Shown here: piece by piece, positions 9,390 to 17,586 of the stretch
Numbering within the stretch: position 1 is the first letter of the stretch
Layout of the letters: each line of letters opens with the position of its first letter
Made by a program: the position numbers and the translations under genes
The notes under the pieces: generated by a model
What the model was told of the DNA's origin: nothing
Databases searched by the model: none
Seen by the model: only the letters and a program-made list of their open reading frames with translations
Assembly (NCBI GenBank): GCA_039679945.1
Contig: JBDKTY010000130.1
Coordinates: 1 to 64,000, forward strand
Direction: 5' to 3'
From: SbD1 sp039679945
Lineage (GTDB): Bacteria > Desulfobacterota > Syntrophobacteria > Syntrophobacterales > Syntrophobacteraceae
DNA length: 64,000 bases

Positions 9390-9510
9390 TAACAGCTTTT
9401 GAGAGTGAGTAATATCGAGGACTTAGGTAACCGGCAAGAGCCGCATTTGGCCGGTTGAAACAGGCACTTCCCCCCGTTCGCCCTGAGCATGTCGAAGGGT
9501 GGAACGGGCC
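9390..9510 (+). repeat. 121-bp direct repeat, copy 1
   Basis: It begins TAACAGCTTTTGAGAGTGAG and ends in a hairpin with arms CCCGTTC (9473-9479) and GAACGGG (9502-9508) around an inner CCCTGAGCATGTCGAAGGG. Copy 2 starts 195 bp downstream with about five mismatches and no gaps. Confidence 0.9.
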
Positions 9511-9584
9511 TGGAATGAGCGGTTGCAACGCTGTTTCTTGCTTATGCCTTGCCACGCGAATGCGGGGTTTACTACGCTCTCAAC

Positions 9585-9705
9585 TAACAGCTTTTGAGAG
9601 TGAGTAATATCGAGGACTTAGGTAATCGGCAAGAGCCGCATTTGGACGGTTGGAACAGGCACTTCCACCCGTACGCCCTGAGCATGTCGAAGGGTGGAAC
9701 GGGCC
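9585..9705 (+). repeat. 121-bp direct repeat, copy 2
   Basis: Same length and order as copy 1, differing at about five positions. In the terminal hairpin CCCGTTC has become CCCGTAC, but CCACCC/GGGTGG pairing remains, so the fold is kept. No reading frame runs through it. Confidence 0.9.
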
Positions 9706-9808
9706 GGAGTGATGCATTGCATGCGGCTGCCCTCTGTTATTTGCCGGCGCCCCACCACGCGCGAATGAGGGTTTTCTCCGCCCGTGGCGGCGAATGGTCC
9801 GGCAAAAC

Positions 9809-10330
9809 CTATTTGGCCGCGGTGAATTCGACCCGGTACGCTGCATCCTCACCGGAGCCGCCCGCCACATGCTCAATCTTCCATCCGCCGAAGTTCCACA
9901 TCGCACTCCCCTTCTTCTTCACCCGGGGTTCCCCCGCGTTCGCCTTTAGCCACTCCAGCAGTTTCACGGCGGGCGGATTCTGCTTTTTTGACATGGCATC
10001 AAGCATGAAGCCGTTGACGATGCCCTTTTTATCGAAGTCAAAGGTGATGCTCACCGGGGCCTCATTAGGCACAAGGGCTACGTCATACTGCAGACGCTCG
10101 GCCGTATCGAGGGACGGCTCTTCCTTGATGACCGCGGACAACGCTTGCTTTGCATCGGCCCGTGTCATGCCCTTGCGGATTTCAATCGTCTTCCCGAGTA
10201 CCTGGACCGGAACAGGCTGCTCGACCACTGCTTTCCCCGCATCGCCCTTACCGGCCTCCGCGCCATTCGCTGTCATCGCAAACAGGGGCGCCGTGAACAG
10301 AATCAGTGCAATCAGAAACCACTTTTTCAT
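9809..10330 (-). CDS. Exported protein of unknown function
   Basis: The 173-residue product begins MKKWFLIALILFTAPLFAMT, a Sec signal peptide with likely cleavage after ANGA. The mature domain has a KTIEIRKGMTRADAKQALSAV segment, recalling SmpA/OmlA-like or beta-lactamase-inhibitor-like folds that open with a strand and a G-M-T turn, then alternating strands (APVSITFDFDKKGIVNGF). It has no cysteines. The start is fixed by AGGAGG on the minus strand just upstream of ATG 10330; an in-frame extension to 10393 has no support. Periplasmic location is inferred and the function is unknown. Confidence 0.75.
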   Translation of the reverse strand: MKKWFLIALILFTAPLFAMTANGAEAGKGDAGKAVVEQPVPVQVLGKTIEIRKGMTRADAKQALSAVIKEEPSLDTAERLQYDVALVPNEAPVSITFDFDKKGIVNGFMLDAMSKKQNPPAVKLLEWLKANAGEPRVKKKGSAMWNFGGWKIEHVAGGSGEDAAYRVEFTAAK

Positions 10331-11067
10331 TATAACCTCCTCTGACCATGGATAAATGGCAACACCGCCCAATGCTGTTTCACTTATCGGCATCGAACGG
10401 CGTGGATGAATCGTCAGTCAACCATGGTTTGTGAAGGACAGACCAGTCCAGGGCACAATCAATGGGCGACTGCATCGGAATTAGCTGTCGCGGCCCGCCG
10501 GTAACCCTTGAATATCGAAGCAGGAGCGCATGATTGCCCTTGAATGGCTTGAGCACATTTCGCCATATCGAAGACAAGATCCCGGAAACCATCAATCCCG
10601 GGGCCCCTCCTCCGGTTCCTTTTCAGCAGCGCACTGCAGCCTGTAAAACTCGCAAAGCTCGAATCTCCCGGCGCAGAACTCCACCACGCGTGCGGCCCAT
10701 ATGCTCTCGGGGCGCAAGCAGTAACACCTGGGGAGCGGGTGATCGAGAAAAGGGCAGAGTCTGTTGGGTTTAATATCCATAGCAGTAGGCCAGCCATACC
10801 TTTGATCATCGGCGGGGCTCGGGATGACGAGAGCCGGGCGCAAAAGCCGATGTTTTGGATGCCTCGGATCGAGGTTGCGCTTTTCTCTTGCATCCCACAA
10901 ACTCGGCGATACATCCCGCGGCCGGTGCCGAGACATCGAAGTCTGAACGCTTGAGCTGGGTTCGCCCCTCTACACCTCCGGACGAACGGTTCGCGCCATG
11001 CAGCTCAAAATTCGGCAAAAGCTTACAGCGCGGGGGGCGAGTCCCAGCCCGACAGCGATGAGTGATC
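10331..11067. other. Intergenic region, 737 bp
   Basis: Open frames here are antisense or low in coding character (Pro/Arg/Ser-rich, no start with a ribosome-binding site). I see no RNA gene, array or clear repeat. It may be eroded coding DNA but nothing is recognisable. Confidence 0.45.
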
Positions 11068-11415
11068 CTACCAGACCCCGTTGTTCTTCATAAAAGTGGC
11101 AAGCATGTCACACTCTTGTGAATCCGGCCCCATGACACAAATAAATGCAATCTGCTTTTCCGGAATTGCCCTGACAAAGGCGGAATAACTTCCTCTGGTC
11201 CCATACACCGAGGCGCCACTGCTGGAGATGCTGGAGAATTTCGCATTGATTAAGACCTGTCTGCCCTGGGCCATGCACTTTTCCTTGGAGAGCGAGGTAT
11301 TGACCCAGTTGCTGGACCACGACAGGGCAAGCGCCATTCCAGACAAACCGACAACCATTGCTGTAATCACCACCACTGCCACCAAAGCTGATCTCGACCT
11401 TAATACTCTCCTCAT
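11068..11415 (-). CDS. Small exported protein of unknown function
   Basis: A 115-residue protein with an N-terminal signal or anchor (Arg-rich start, then ALVAVVVITAMVVGLSGMA). The remainder has three cysteines (KCMAQG, FICVMG, QECDML), which suggests disulfide bonding in the periplasm, and an aromatic C-terminus NNGVW. AAAAGGAT stands about 8 bases before the ATG on the minus strand. No named family is recognised. It lies in a gene-poor, repeat-bearing stretch with no apparent operon partner. Confidence 0.65.
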   Translation of the reverse strand: MRRVLRSRSALVAVVVITAMVVGLSGMALALSWSSNWVNTSLSKEKCMAQGRQVLINAKFSSISSSGASVYGTRGSYSAFVRAIPEKQIAFICVMGPDSQECDMLATFMKNNGVW

Positions 11416-12320
11416 TGTGGTATCCTTTTCATTTTGTTACCTGGTGTAGTTCGCTCCCGACCCGGGCTTTTCAGGACGCTGTTTCACTCTAGTGCCAAGC
11501 GGCATGTCGATTCCTTGCACCAGGATGCAAGGCTGAGTGAGCAGGTTTGTGGTGTTCGCCACGGACACATAGCCAAGTAAGAGCTTATTAGTTGATGGAC
11601 CTTTTCTTCTTAACGTATGGCGTTTTTTCCATGCATCTTCTTTCTTCCGGAATCCCATTGAAGCGAGGCGCCGTAAGCTCCGCCGGGATCACATTTTCGA
11701 ATTGCAGTTGATCAACAAGCGTACCAGGAAGGCACGCGGCGAGAAAAATCGAAAGAAATGATGAGATCGCGGGTAGTTAAGGTTTCACGAGATGAGTTAA
11801 GATTCGGCCGCGCGAGGGAACGCGCACTGTCACATATTACAGAGTGTCACGTGACACTGTGTAATACCGCTTTGCATTCGGGAAGCTTCTTTTTCAGGCC
11901 GCTCGCGCCAGGCGAAAAAGCTCGCGGGGAAGCGCGTGCTTCCATCCAATGGTTTAATGATAATCGGAACGTGGTTTTGTCGAGAGCGCGGTAAGAACCG
12001 CTCCCGACAGACAGCTTCTCTGAAGGCGATGCTTATCGCTTTGGAATAGCCTCTTGCACTCCACGCCCGGATACCGGTATCCACGTCACCCCAGAGTCAC
12101 TCATCCTCATACGCTGAGAACCCTTACCCGTTCGCCATGAGCAATCGGAGGGATTGAACAGGTCAGTGCGCGCTGTTTCTTGACTAAGCCTCGCCATGCG
12201 AATGCGGGGCTTGCCATGCTCACCACCACAGGGGGGGGGAAATCCGTTCCAGATGGGAGTACATCACGAACTCGAGTGAGTTGCCTCTTGGAGACCGGTA
12301 AAAACCGGAGTTTGGCCCGA
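11416..12320. other. Intergenic region, 905 bp
   Basis: No supported gene. It holds the second 39-bp palindrome (11828-11866) and, at about 12127-12225, a diverged relative of the dispersed hairpin repeat (CCCGTTCGCCATGAGC) followed by the GCGAATGCGGGG-type segment. Confidence 0.5.
11828..11866 (+). repeat. 39-bp near-palindromic repeat, copy 2
   Basis: TGTCACA at 11828-11834 is followed by a 32-bp palindrome at 11835-11866 that matches its own reverse complement at 30 of 32 positions, centred on GTGTCACGTGACAC. It aligns over 39 bases with the reverse complement of 8383-8421. It lies between the small exported gene and the diguanylate cyclase gene. Confidence 0.8.
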
Positions 12321-13541
12321 TCAGGTGCAGACCCTGTTACGGCCTTCTTTCTTGGCTCGATAGAGCGCCTGGTCCGCCGCTTTGATGACATCGCGGGGTT
12401 TTACATTTTCTTCATCGCGTTCTGCCACCCCAATGCTGATCGTGACCGGGACACTGTTCCGGGAACCCTTGCCGGGGGCAGGCGTCTTGGGTTTCTTTTT
12501 GGGGCGGGCTCTGCCGCGTATCTGGAAAGCCGCTGATTCGATCACAATCCTTAGATGCTCAAGAAAAGGGATAGTCTCTTCCATGGCTTTGCCGGGAAAG
12601 ATCACAGTGAATTCCTCGCCCCCATATCGGAATGCCTTGCCTCCCCCGCTCACTTTGGCCAGCTTCGAGGCAACCATGCAGAGTACCTGGTCGCCTACTT
12701 CGTGCCCATACGTATCATTCACTTTCTTGAAAAAATCGATATCCACCATGGCAACCGTGTAATGACTGCCCATCCTGTAGAGGAACTCGTTCAGACTGCG
12801 TCGCGCGGGCAAACCGGTCAATTCGTCGCGAAACGCCATGGCGTAGGACGCTTCCACGACCGATATGAGCAGGATAAGGCCGGCCGTGCAGAAATAGAAC
12901 GTGGATACAGTTCCTGGCTTTCGTGAAACCAGCGTGAAACAGACCGTCGCCAGGGCCCAGAAGAAACCGCTTTCGATGGGGCCTTGACGCCTGATAAGTC
13001 CACAGCCGAGCAGAAGGAACGCAATTACCATGGCTATCATGGCGGACTGTGGCAACGGCATGGGCGGCAGGCTTTGAAGAATCGACGCCTTGATGATGGG
13101 ATAGTCGAGGTAGACACTGACGGTATCGTAGTGATACCGCCAGGTGGCGGCAACAGCCAGGGGTTGCGCCAGGATGAGACACACGCGGAATATGCCGTGA
13201 GGAGTGGCAATGCCCCGCTCTTTCACGAGAGAAAGGATTGCGAGGTTCAGGGGCAGCAGAATGGCCGTTGAAATCAAGATGAGCTTGCCCAGGGCATTCG
13301 CGCCAGGCGCAAAATAAAGGAACACCCTGTCGGCGATCGCCAGCATGAGAACCGCGAAGACCAGCCGGCTCCGGTTAAAGCGCCAACCGAGCAAAACGCT
13401 TGTAATCAGAATCGCACCGGGACCAATTTGTACGATCGTGCCCAGCCAGGGGTCAATCAGGTTCCACTTTATGAGGACCACGGCCGCGAAAAACAACAGT
13501 CCGCCCGGCACGCAGAAAGAGAGAAGTTTCCTGGCCGTCAC
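12321..13541 (-). CDS. Membrane-bound diguanylate cyclase (GGDEF)
   Basis: The 406-residue protein has about eight hydrophobic helices in its first 240 residues and a cytoplasmic GGDEF domain beginning at FRDELTGLPARRSLNEFL. The active-site motif is GGEEF within FRYGGEEFTVIF and the metal-binding DIDFFKKVNDTYGHEVGD is intact, so synthesis of c-di-GMP is likely. The RxxD inhibitory site normally just upstream is absent (VSGGGKAFRYGG). A basic Lys/Pro-rich insertion (RARPKKKPKTPAPGKG) interrupts the domain before VTISIGVAE. Translation starts at GTG 13541 with GGGAG upstream. The membrane part matches no named sensor that I can identify. Confidence 0.88.
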   Translation of the reverse strand: MTARKLLSFCVPGGLLFFAAVVLIKWNLIDPWLGTIVQIGPGAILITSVLLGWRFNRSRLVFAVLMLAIADRVFLYFAPGANALGKLILISTAILLPLNLAILSLVKERGIATPHGIFRVCLILAQPLAVAATWRYHYDTVSVYLDYPIIKASILQSLPPMPLPQSAMIAMVIAFLLLGCGLIRRQGPIESGFFWALATVCFTLVSRKPGTVSTFYFCTAGLILLISVVEASYAMAFRDELTGLPARRSLNEFLYRMGSHYTVAMVDIDFFKKVNDTYGHEVGDQVLCMVASKLAKVSGGGKAFRYGGEEFTVIFPGKAMEETIPFLEHLRIVIESAAFQIRGRARPKKKPKTPAPGKGSRNSVPVTISIGVAERDEENVKPRDVIKAADQALYRAKKEGRNRVCT

Positions 13542-14251
13542 GAAACAACTCCCAAGTGATCTCGCATATTTCGCACGTCTCGCTCCCTTACGGTAATATC
13601 CAAATGAAGATGGATGCCATGTTCATACCGTTTAGACTGCCAAAGTCCGGGAAAGTGTGCAATCATTATAAGAGCGGATCGTGATTGAAGAAAAGACACT
13701 TTTCGCAATTGAAGGATACGCTGAATTCGCGGCGAGACGAAAACGGCTGTTCCCGGCTTTGTGGTGACGAATTCATTCCGGGGCTGCCATGAATTACCCC
13801 CGGCGGCTAATGAGTCCCACTGAATGAGTCGAAGTCGGGATCGGCGAACCGGGGACGGCTGGATGCGCGGCGCCCTTCGCGCTGTCGCTTCTCCTCCGCG
13901 CGAGAACACCGAAAGCGTACGGAAATGGCGGATGGCTCGATTAATTGGAGCATCCGTGCTTTTGCGGGCCTGGTCACGCTCCTCGCCATCCCCCGTGTCC
14001 TCATTGAAAACCACGTACCCAGGCAACTCCCTATGGTTTTTGTTTCCACCCAAAGGTCCAACGGCCTGAGCTGAGTACCCGTGATATCAGGATAAAGGGG
14101 CTCCGAGACTTATTAGGGCTCTCACCTCGGTAATACTCCGGAATGATAATAAATACTCAACAAATATGACTGCCTTGCCGAATATCGATATCTGAACGGC
14201 TGCATATATGTTGGCAAGTATTAAAATCCAAGTTCCAGATGGAGCCCGAAA
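13542..14251. other. Intergenic region between divergently transcribed genes
   Basis: These 710 bp separate the leftward cyclase from the rightward chemoreceptor and should hold both promoters. I could not assign -35/-10 or -24/-12 boxes with confidence. Short open frames look like non-coding reading. Confidence 0.45.
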
Positions 14252-16186
14252 ATGAGAAAAATGAACCTCAACACAAAGCTTCTATTGTTCGGAATTATCC
14301 TTGCCCTTGTTCCTTTGACTTTTGCCAGCATGATTTCCATAAACAAATCGACCAAGTCCCTGGACCAGTCCGCGAGAGAGGAATTTGCCACCGCGTCCAG
14401 AAGCCTCGCCGTTATGGCCCAGGTGGCGCTTTCGGGGGAGTTGAAGGTTGTTAAGGGGCTGGCGATGAGACCCACCATCATTCGGGCCGCACGTGCGGGA
14501 TCCGAGACCGATCCTTCCACTTCCGCGGACGCACTTGCCCAGGCTACCCGTGAGCTTACGGATTTTCGGAAACAATTTGAAGCCGATTACGAGAACATTG
14601 TTCTCACGGGTACGGCGGGGAGCGATTGCGCGAACGGAATGAACGGCGCCAATGCAGGGATTTCGCTTAAAGACCGCGATTATTTTAAAGTATCGATACA
14701 GGGTAAGCCCAACGTCGGGACTGTCGTCAAGTCCAGAAGCACCGGCACTCCTGTCATACCTGTTTCCGTCCCGGTACTCGGTGATTCGGGAAAAGTCGTC
14801 GGCACTCTTACAGCCATGGTAAAGCCGGACTATTTCGGCACGATCATTGCCAACACGAAAATGGGGGAAACGGGGTATGCATTCTTAGTCGATCAGACCG
14901 GCATTATCATAGCCCATCCGGACAAGAGCCAGATACTGACAACGAATATAAGCAGTCTTAAGGGCATGGAAGGAATTTCCCGAAAGGCATTGAACCGCGA
15001 GTCGGGATCAGACACGTATGTACTCTCCGGCAGGGAGGAAATCGGAGGATATGCACCCGTGGAACTGACCGGCTGGACTGTATTCGCCTCCGGGGCGCTC
15101 AGTGAACAGCTTGCTCCCATATACACACTGCAAAAAACGCTGGTGATTTTTGGAATCATCCTTCTGGCATCCGCGATCCTCGTCGCGATCATCTTCGCCA
15201 GGAGACTTTCGACGCCCATAAAAGGGGTTGCCCGGGCATTGAGAGAAGGAGCGGAACAGATTGCGTCCGCATCCTCGCAGGTTTCCTCATCGAGCCAGCA
15301 ACTTGCCGAGGGTGCTTCCGAGCAGGCGGCATCACTGGAGGAGACGACCTCCTCTCTCGAACAGATGGCTTCCATGACGCAGCAAAACGCCGGCAATGCC
15401 CGGCAGGCCAACCAGTTGATGACAGAGGCCGGCATGGTGGTTTCGAAGGCGAATGAATCAATGGATAAGCTTACCGCATCCATGGCGGAGATTTCCAGGG
15501 CCAGCGATGAGACTTCCAAGATCATCAAGACTATTGACGAGATTGCGTTCCAGACAAACCTGCTGGCCCTCAATGCGGCGGTGGAGGCCGCGCGGGCGGG
15601 AGAAGCCGGAGCGGGGTTCGCGGTCGTTGCGGACGAGGTACGAAACCTTGCCATGCGAGCGGCCAATGCTGCCAGAAGCACCGCGGACCTCATCGAAGGC
15701 ACCGTCAAAAAGGTAAAGGAGGGGTCCGGGATTGTCGGAAAAACGAGCACCGAGTTTCTTCAGGTAGCCGCCAGCACATCGAAAATGGGTGAGTTGGTTC
15801 ATGAGATCGCGGCGGCCTCCGATGAGCAGGCACAAGGGGTCCAGCAGATCAATAAAGCCGTCGGTGAAATGGATAGAGTGGTTCAGCAAAATGCCGCCAA
15901 CGCGGAGCAATCCGCTTCCGCATCCGAGGAAATGAATGCCCAGGCCGAGCAGATGAAAGTCTTCGTGGGGGATTTGGTGGAACTGGTCGACGGCGGCGCC
16001 GGCAAACCCGCGAGGGGAAATGGCGCGAAAGGAATAGGGCCGAGAGGTTCGATAAGGACTGCCGCGGGTCTGATCCGGCCATCTAAACTGGCGGACGGCG
16101 ATCGAAAGAGGCTTCCTCATGCCGGCAAACAGGAGTCCCCGGCGAAACATGCTTTCCCACGTGATGAGGAGACCTCCGACTCCTAG
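14252..16186 (+). CDS. Methyl-accepting chemotaxis protein with Cache sensor
   Basis: A 644-residue chemoreceptor. An N-terminal helix (about 8-28) is followed by a periplasmic region (30-285) with Cache features (SLKDRDYFKVSIQGKPNVG, GYAFLVDQTGIIIAHPD), a second helix (about 290-312), a short linker starting RRLSTPIKG, and a long coiled-coil signalling domain. The hairpin tip contains FQTNLLALNAAVEAARAGEA and GFAVVADEVRNLA, the CheA/CheW contact region. The C-terminal 60 residues are basic and lack an NWETF-type CheR tether. GGAG precedes the ATG. No che genes are near, so it is an orphan receptor that probably senses a small metabolite in the periplasm. Confidence 0.93.
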   Translation: MRKMNLNTKLLLFGIILALVPLTFASMISINKSTKSLDQSAREEFATASRSLAVMAQVALSGELKVVKGLAMRPTIIRAARAGSETDPSTSADALAQATRELTDFRKQFEADYENIVLTGTAGSDCANGMNGANAGISLKDRDYFKVSIQGKPNVGTVVKSRSTGTPVIPVSVPVLGDSGKVVGTLTAMVKPDYFGTIIANTKMGETGYAFLVDQTGIIIAHPDKSQILTTNISSLKGMEGISRKALNRESGSDTYVLSGREEIGGYAPVELTGWTVFASGALSEQLAPIYTLQKTLVIFGIILLASAILVAIIFARRLSTPIKGVARALREGAEQIASASSQVSSSSQQLAEGASEQAASLEETTSSLEQMASMTQQNAGNARQANQLMTEAGMVVSKANESMDKLTASMAEISRASDETSKIIKTIDEIAFQTNLLALNAAVEAARAGEAGAGFAVVADEVRNLAMRAANAARSTADLIEGTVKKVKEGSGIVGKTSTEFLQVAASTSKMGELVHEIAAASDEQAQGVQQINKAVGEMDRVVQQNAANAEQSASASEEMNAQAEQMKVFVGDLVELVDGGAGKPARGNGAKGIGPRGSIRTAAGLIRPSKLADGDRKRLPHAGKQESPAKHAFPRDEETSDS

Positions 16187-16474
16187 TCACAATTAGCCGG
16201 AATGCGAAACCGTCCGCGTCACCCGGACAGACATCCCATGTTCCCGAGGTTGCTTCCCAATGGGGTTGGCCTCGGGTCCTTCTTCCCTGAATGACCCGGA
16301 ATGATAAGGGTTTCGGGTTGCCGGAAAATAGAAACCCTGTCTCGTCCAGTAAAGATGCTATATTGCTTTCGCCCACCCGGTGGTCAGTGCCGGGGAACTG
16401 ATTAGATTATCCCCGAGCACTCCATGGTGATAAACAACCAAACCAGATGTAATTCCACTGAACAGGGAGGTATT

Positions 16475-17503
16475 ATGCCGGTTGCTGATTATAAGACCTA
16501 TTGCGGGATGCTTGACAGAGCGAGGGAAAACCGCTTTGCCTACCCGGCAATCAATGTCAGTTCCCTCACCACCGCCAATGCGGTCCTGAAAGGACTGGCC
16601 GAGAGCCGTAGCGACGGGATCGTACAGGTTTCGACCGGAGGGGCGGCTTTCGCTTCCGGATCATTAGTCAAGGATATGGTTCTGGGGGCTATTTCGATAG
16701 CCGAGCACGTCCACAGGGTCGCCGACCGCTACAACATCACGGTGGCATTGCACACGGACCACTGCCAGCCCCATTTACTGGACACATTTCTCATCCCGCT
16801 CGTGGAGGAAACGGAGCGGCGGCGCAAAGCCGGGCTCCCCAACCTTTTCAACAGCCACATGTTTGACGGAAGCTCCCTGCCCCTGAAGGAAAATCTCGAC
16901 ATCGCCGTTCCGCTCCTTGAGCGCTGCCACGCAAGTGACTTGATCCTGGAGGTCGAGGCTGGAGTGGTCGGCGGCGAGGAGGATGGAATCAAAACCGAAG
17001 GCGCGCCCGCCGAAAAACTCTACACCACGCCCGGGGATATGCTCGAGGTATCCCGCCGCCTGGGCGCGGTAAGAGGGGCTCGGTTCCTGTTTGCAGCCAC
17101 CTTCGGCAATGTCCACGGAGTTTACAAACCGGGACATGTGAAGCTCAAACCGTCCATTTTGAAGGAGGGCCAGGATGCGGTGGAAAAGGCTCTCGGCAAG
17201 GATGCCCGGTTCGATCTTGTATTCCATGGCGGGTCCGGTTCGCTCCCCGAGGAGATTCATGAGGCCATCGATTACGGGGTCGTGAAGATGAACATAGACA
17301 CGGACACGCAATATGCCTTCACTCGGGCCATTGCCGACCACATGCTCAAGAACTACGACGCGGTGCTCAAGGTGGACGGAGAGGTGGGGAACAAAAAGAA
17401 ATATGATCCCCGCGCCTACCTGGCGGTCGCCGAGGCAGCGATGGCCGAACGGGTCAAGGCGGCGGTCAGGGCCCTAAGGGGTACCGGAACCGCCATGGCA
17501 TAG
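16475..17503 (+). CDS. fbaA: Class II fructose-1,6-bisphosphate aldolase
   Basis: Zinc-dependent aldolase interconverting fructose-1,6-bisphosphate with dihydroxyacetone phosphate and glyceraldehyde-3-phosphate. The signature HTDHCQPH places catalytic Asp95 and zinc ligand His96. Further conserved blocks are EVEAGVVGGEEDG, FGNVHGVYKPG, the phosphate-binding FHGGSGS and KMNIDTDTQYAF. At 342 residues and with these motifs it belongs to the longer class IIA (E. coli FbaA, yeast Fba1) group. An in-frame GTG at 16424 exists, but ATG 16475 has GGGAGG 4 bases upstream. It lies 83 bp before glycogen phosphorylase, so the two may form a glycogen-to-triose unit. Confidence 0.95.
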   Translation: MPVADYKTYCGMLDRARENRFAYPAINVSSLTTANAVLKGLAESRSDGIVQVSTGGAAFASGSLVKDMVLGAISIAEHVHRVADRYNITVALHTDHCQPHLLDTFLIPLVEETERRRKAGLPNLFNSHMFDGSSLPLKENLDIAVPLLERCHASDLILEVEAGVVGGEEDGIKTEGAPAEKLYTTPGDMLEVSRRLGAVRGARFLFAATFGNVHGVYKPGHVKLKPSILKEGQDAVEKALGKDARFDLVFHGGSGSLPEEIHEAIDYGVVKMNIDTDTQYAFTRAIADHMLKNYDAVLKVDGEVGNKKKYDPRAYLAVAEAAMAERVKAAVRALRGTGTAMA

Positions 17504-17586
17504 CTACGGCTTTCGTGACAAACCCCATCTCCACCAGCCGGCTCCCGAGGGGGACAGAGAGGCTGGAATAACGCAGGAGCACCGGA

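Larger units (their letters stand above)
9300..9808. other. Repeat-filled intergenic region
   Basis: No credible gene. It contains two 121-bp direct repeat copies and, between and behind them, two diverged copies of a GCGAATGCGGGG-type segment also seen near 12.2 and 29.2 kb. Confidence 0.6.

Noticed and set aside
11437..11658. A 73-residue open frame just upstream of the small exported gene on the minus strand.
   Set aside because: There is no Shine-Dalgarno, no signal peptide and no recognised motif, so coding is possible but not supported.
16307..16338. AGGGTTTC/GAAACCCT inverted repeat after the chemoreceptor gene.
   Set aside because: The stem is perfect but short with a 16-nt loop and no T tract; not strong enough for a terminator call.
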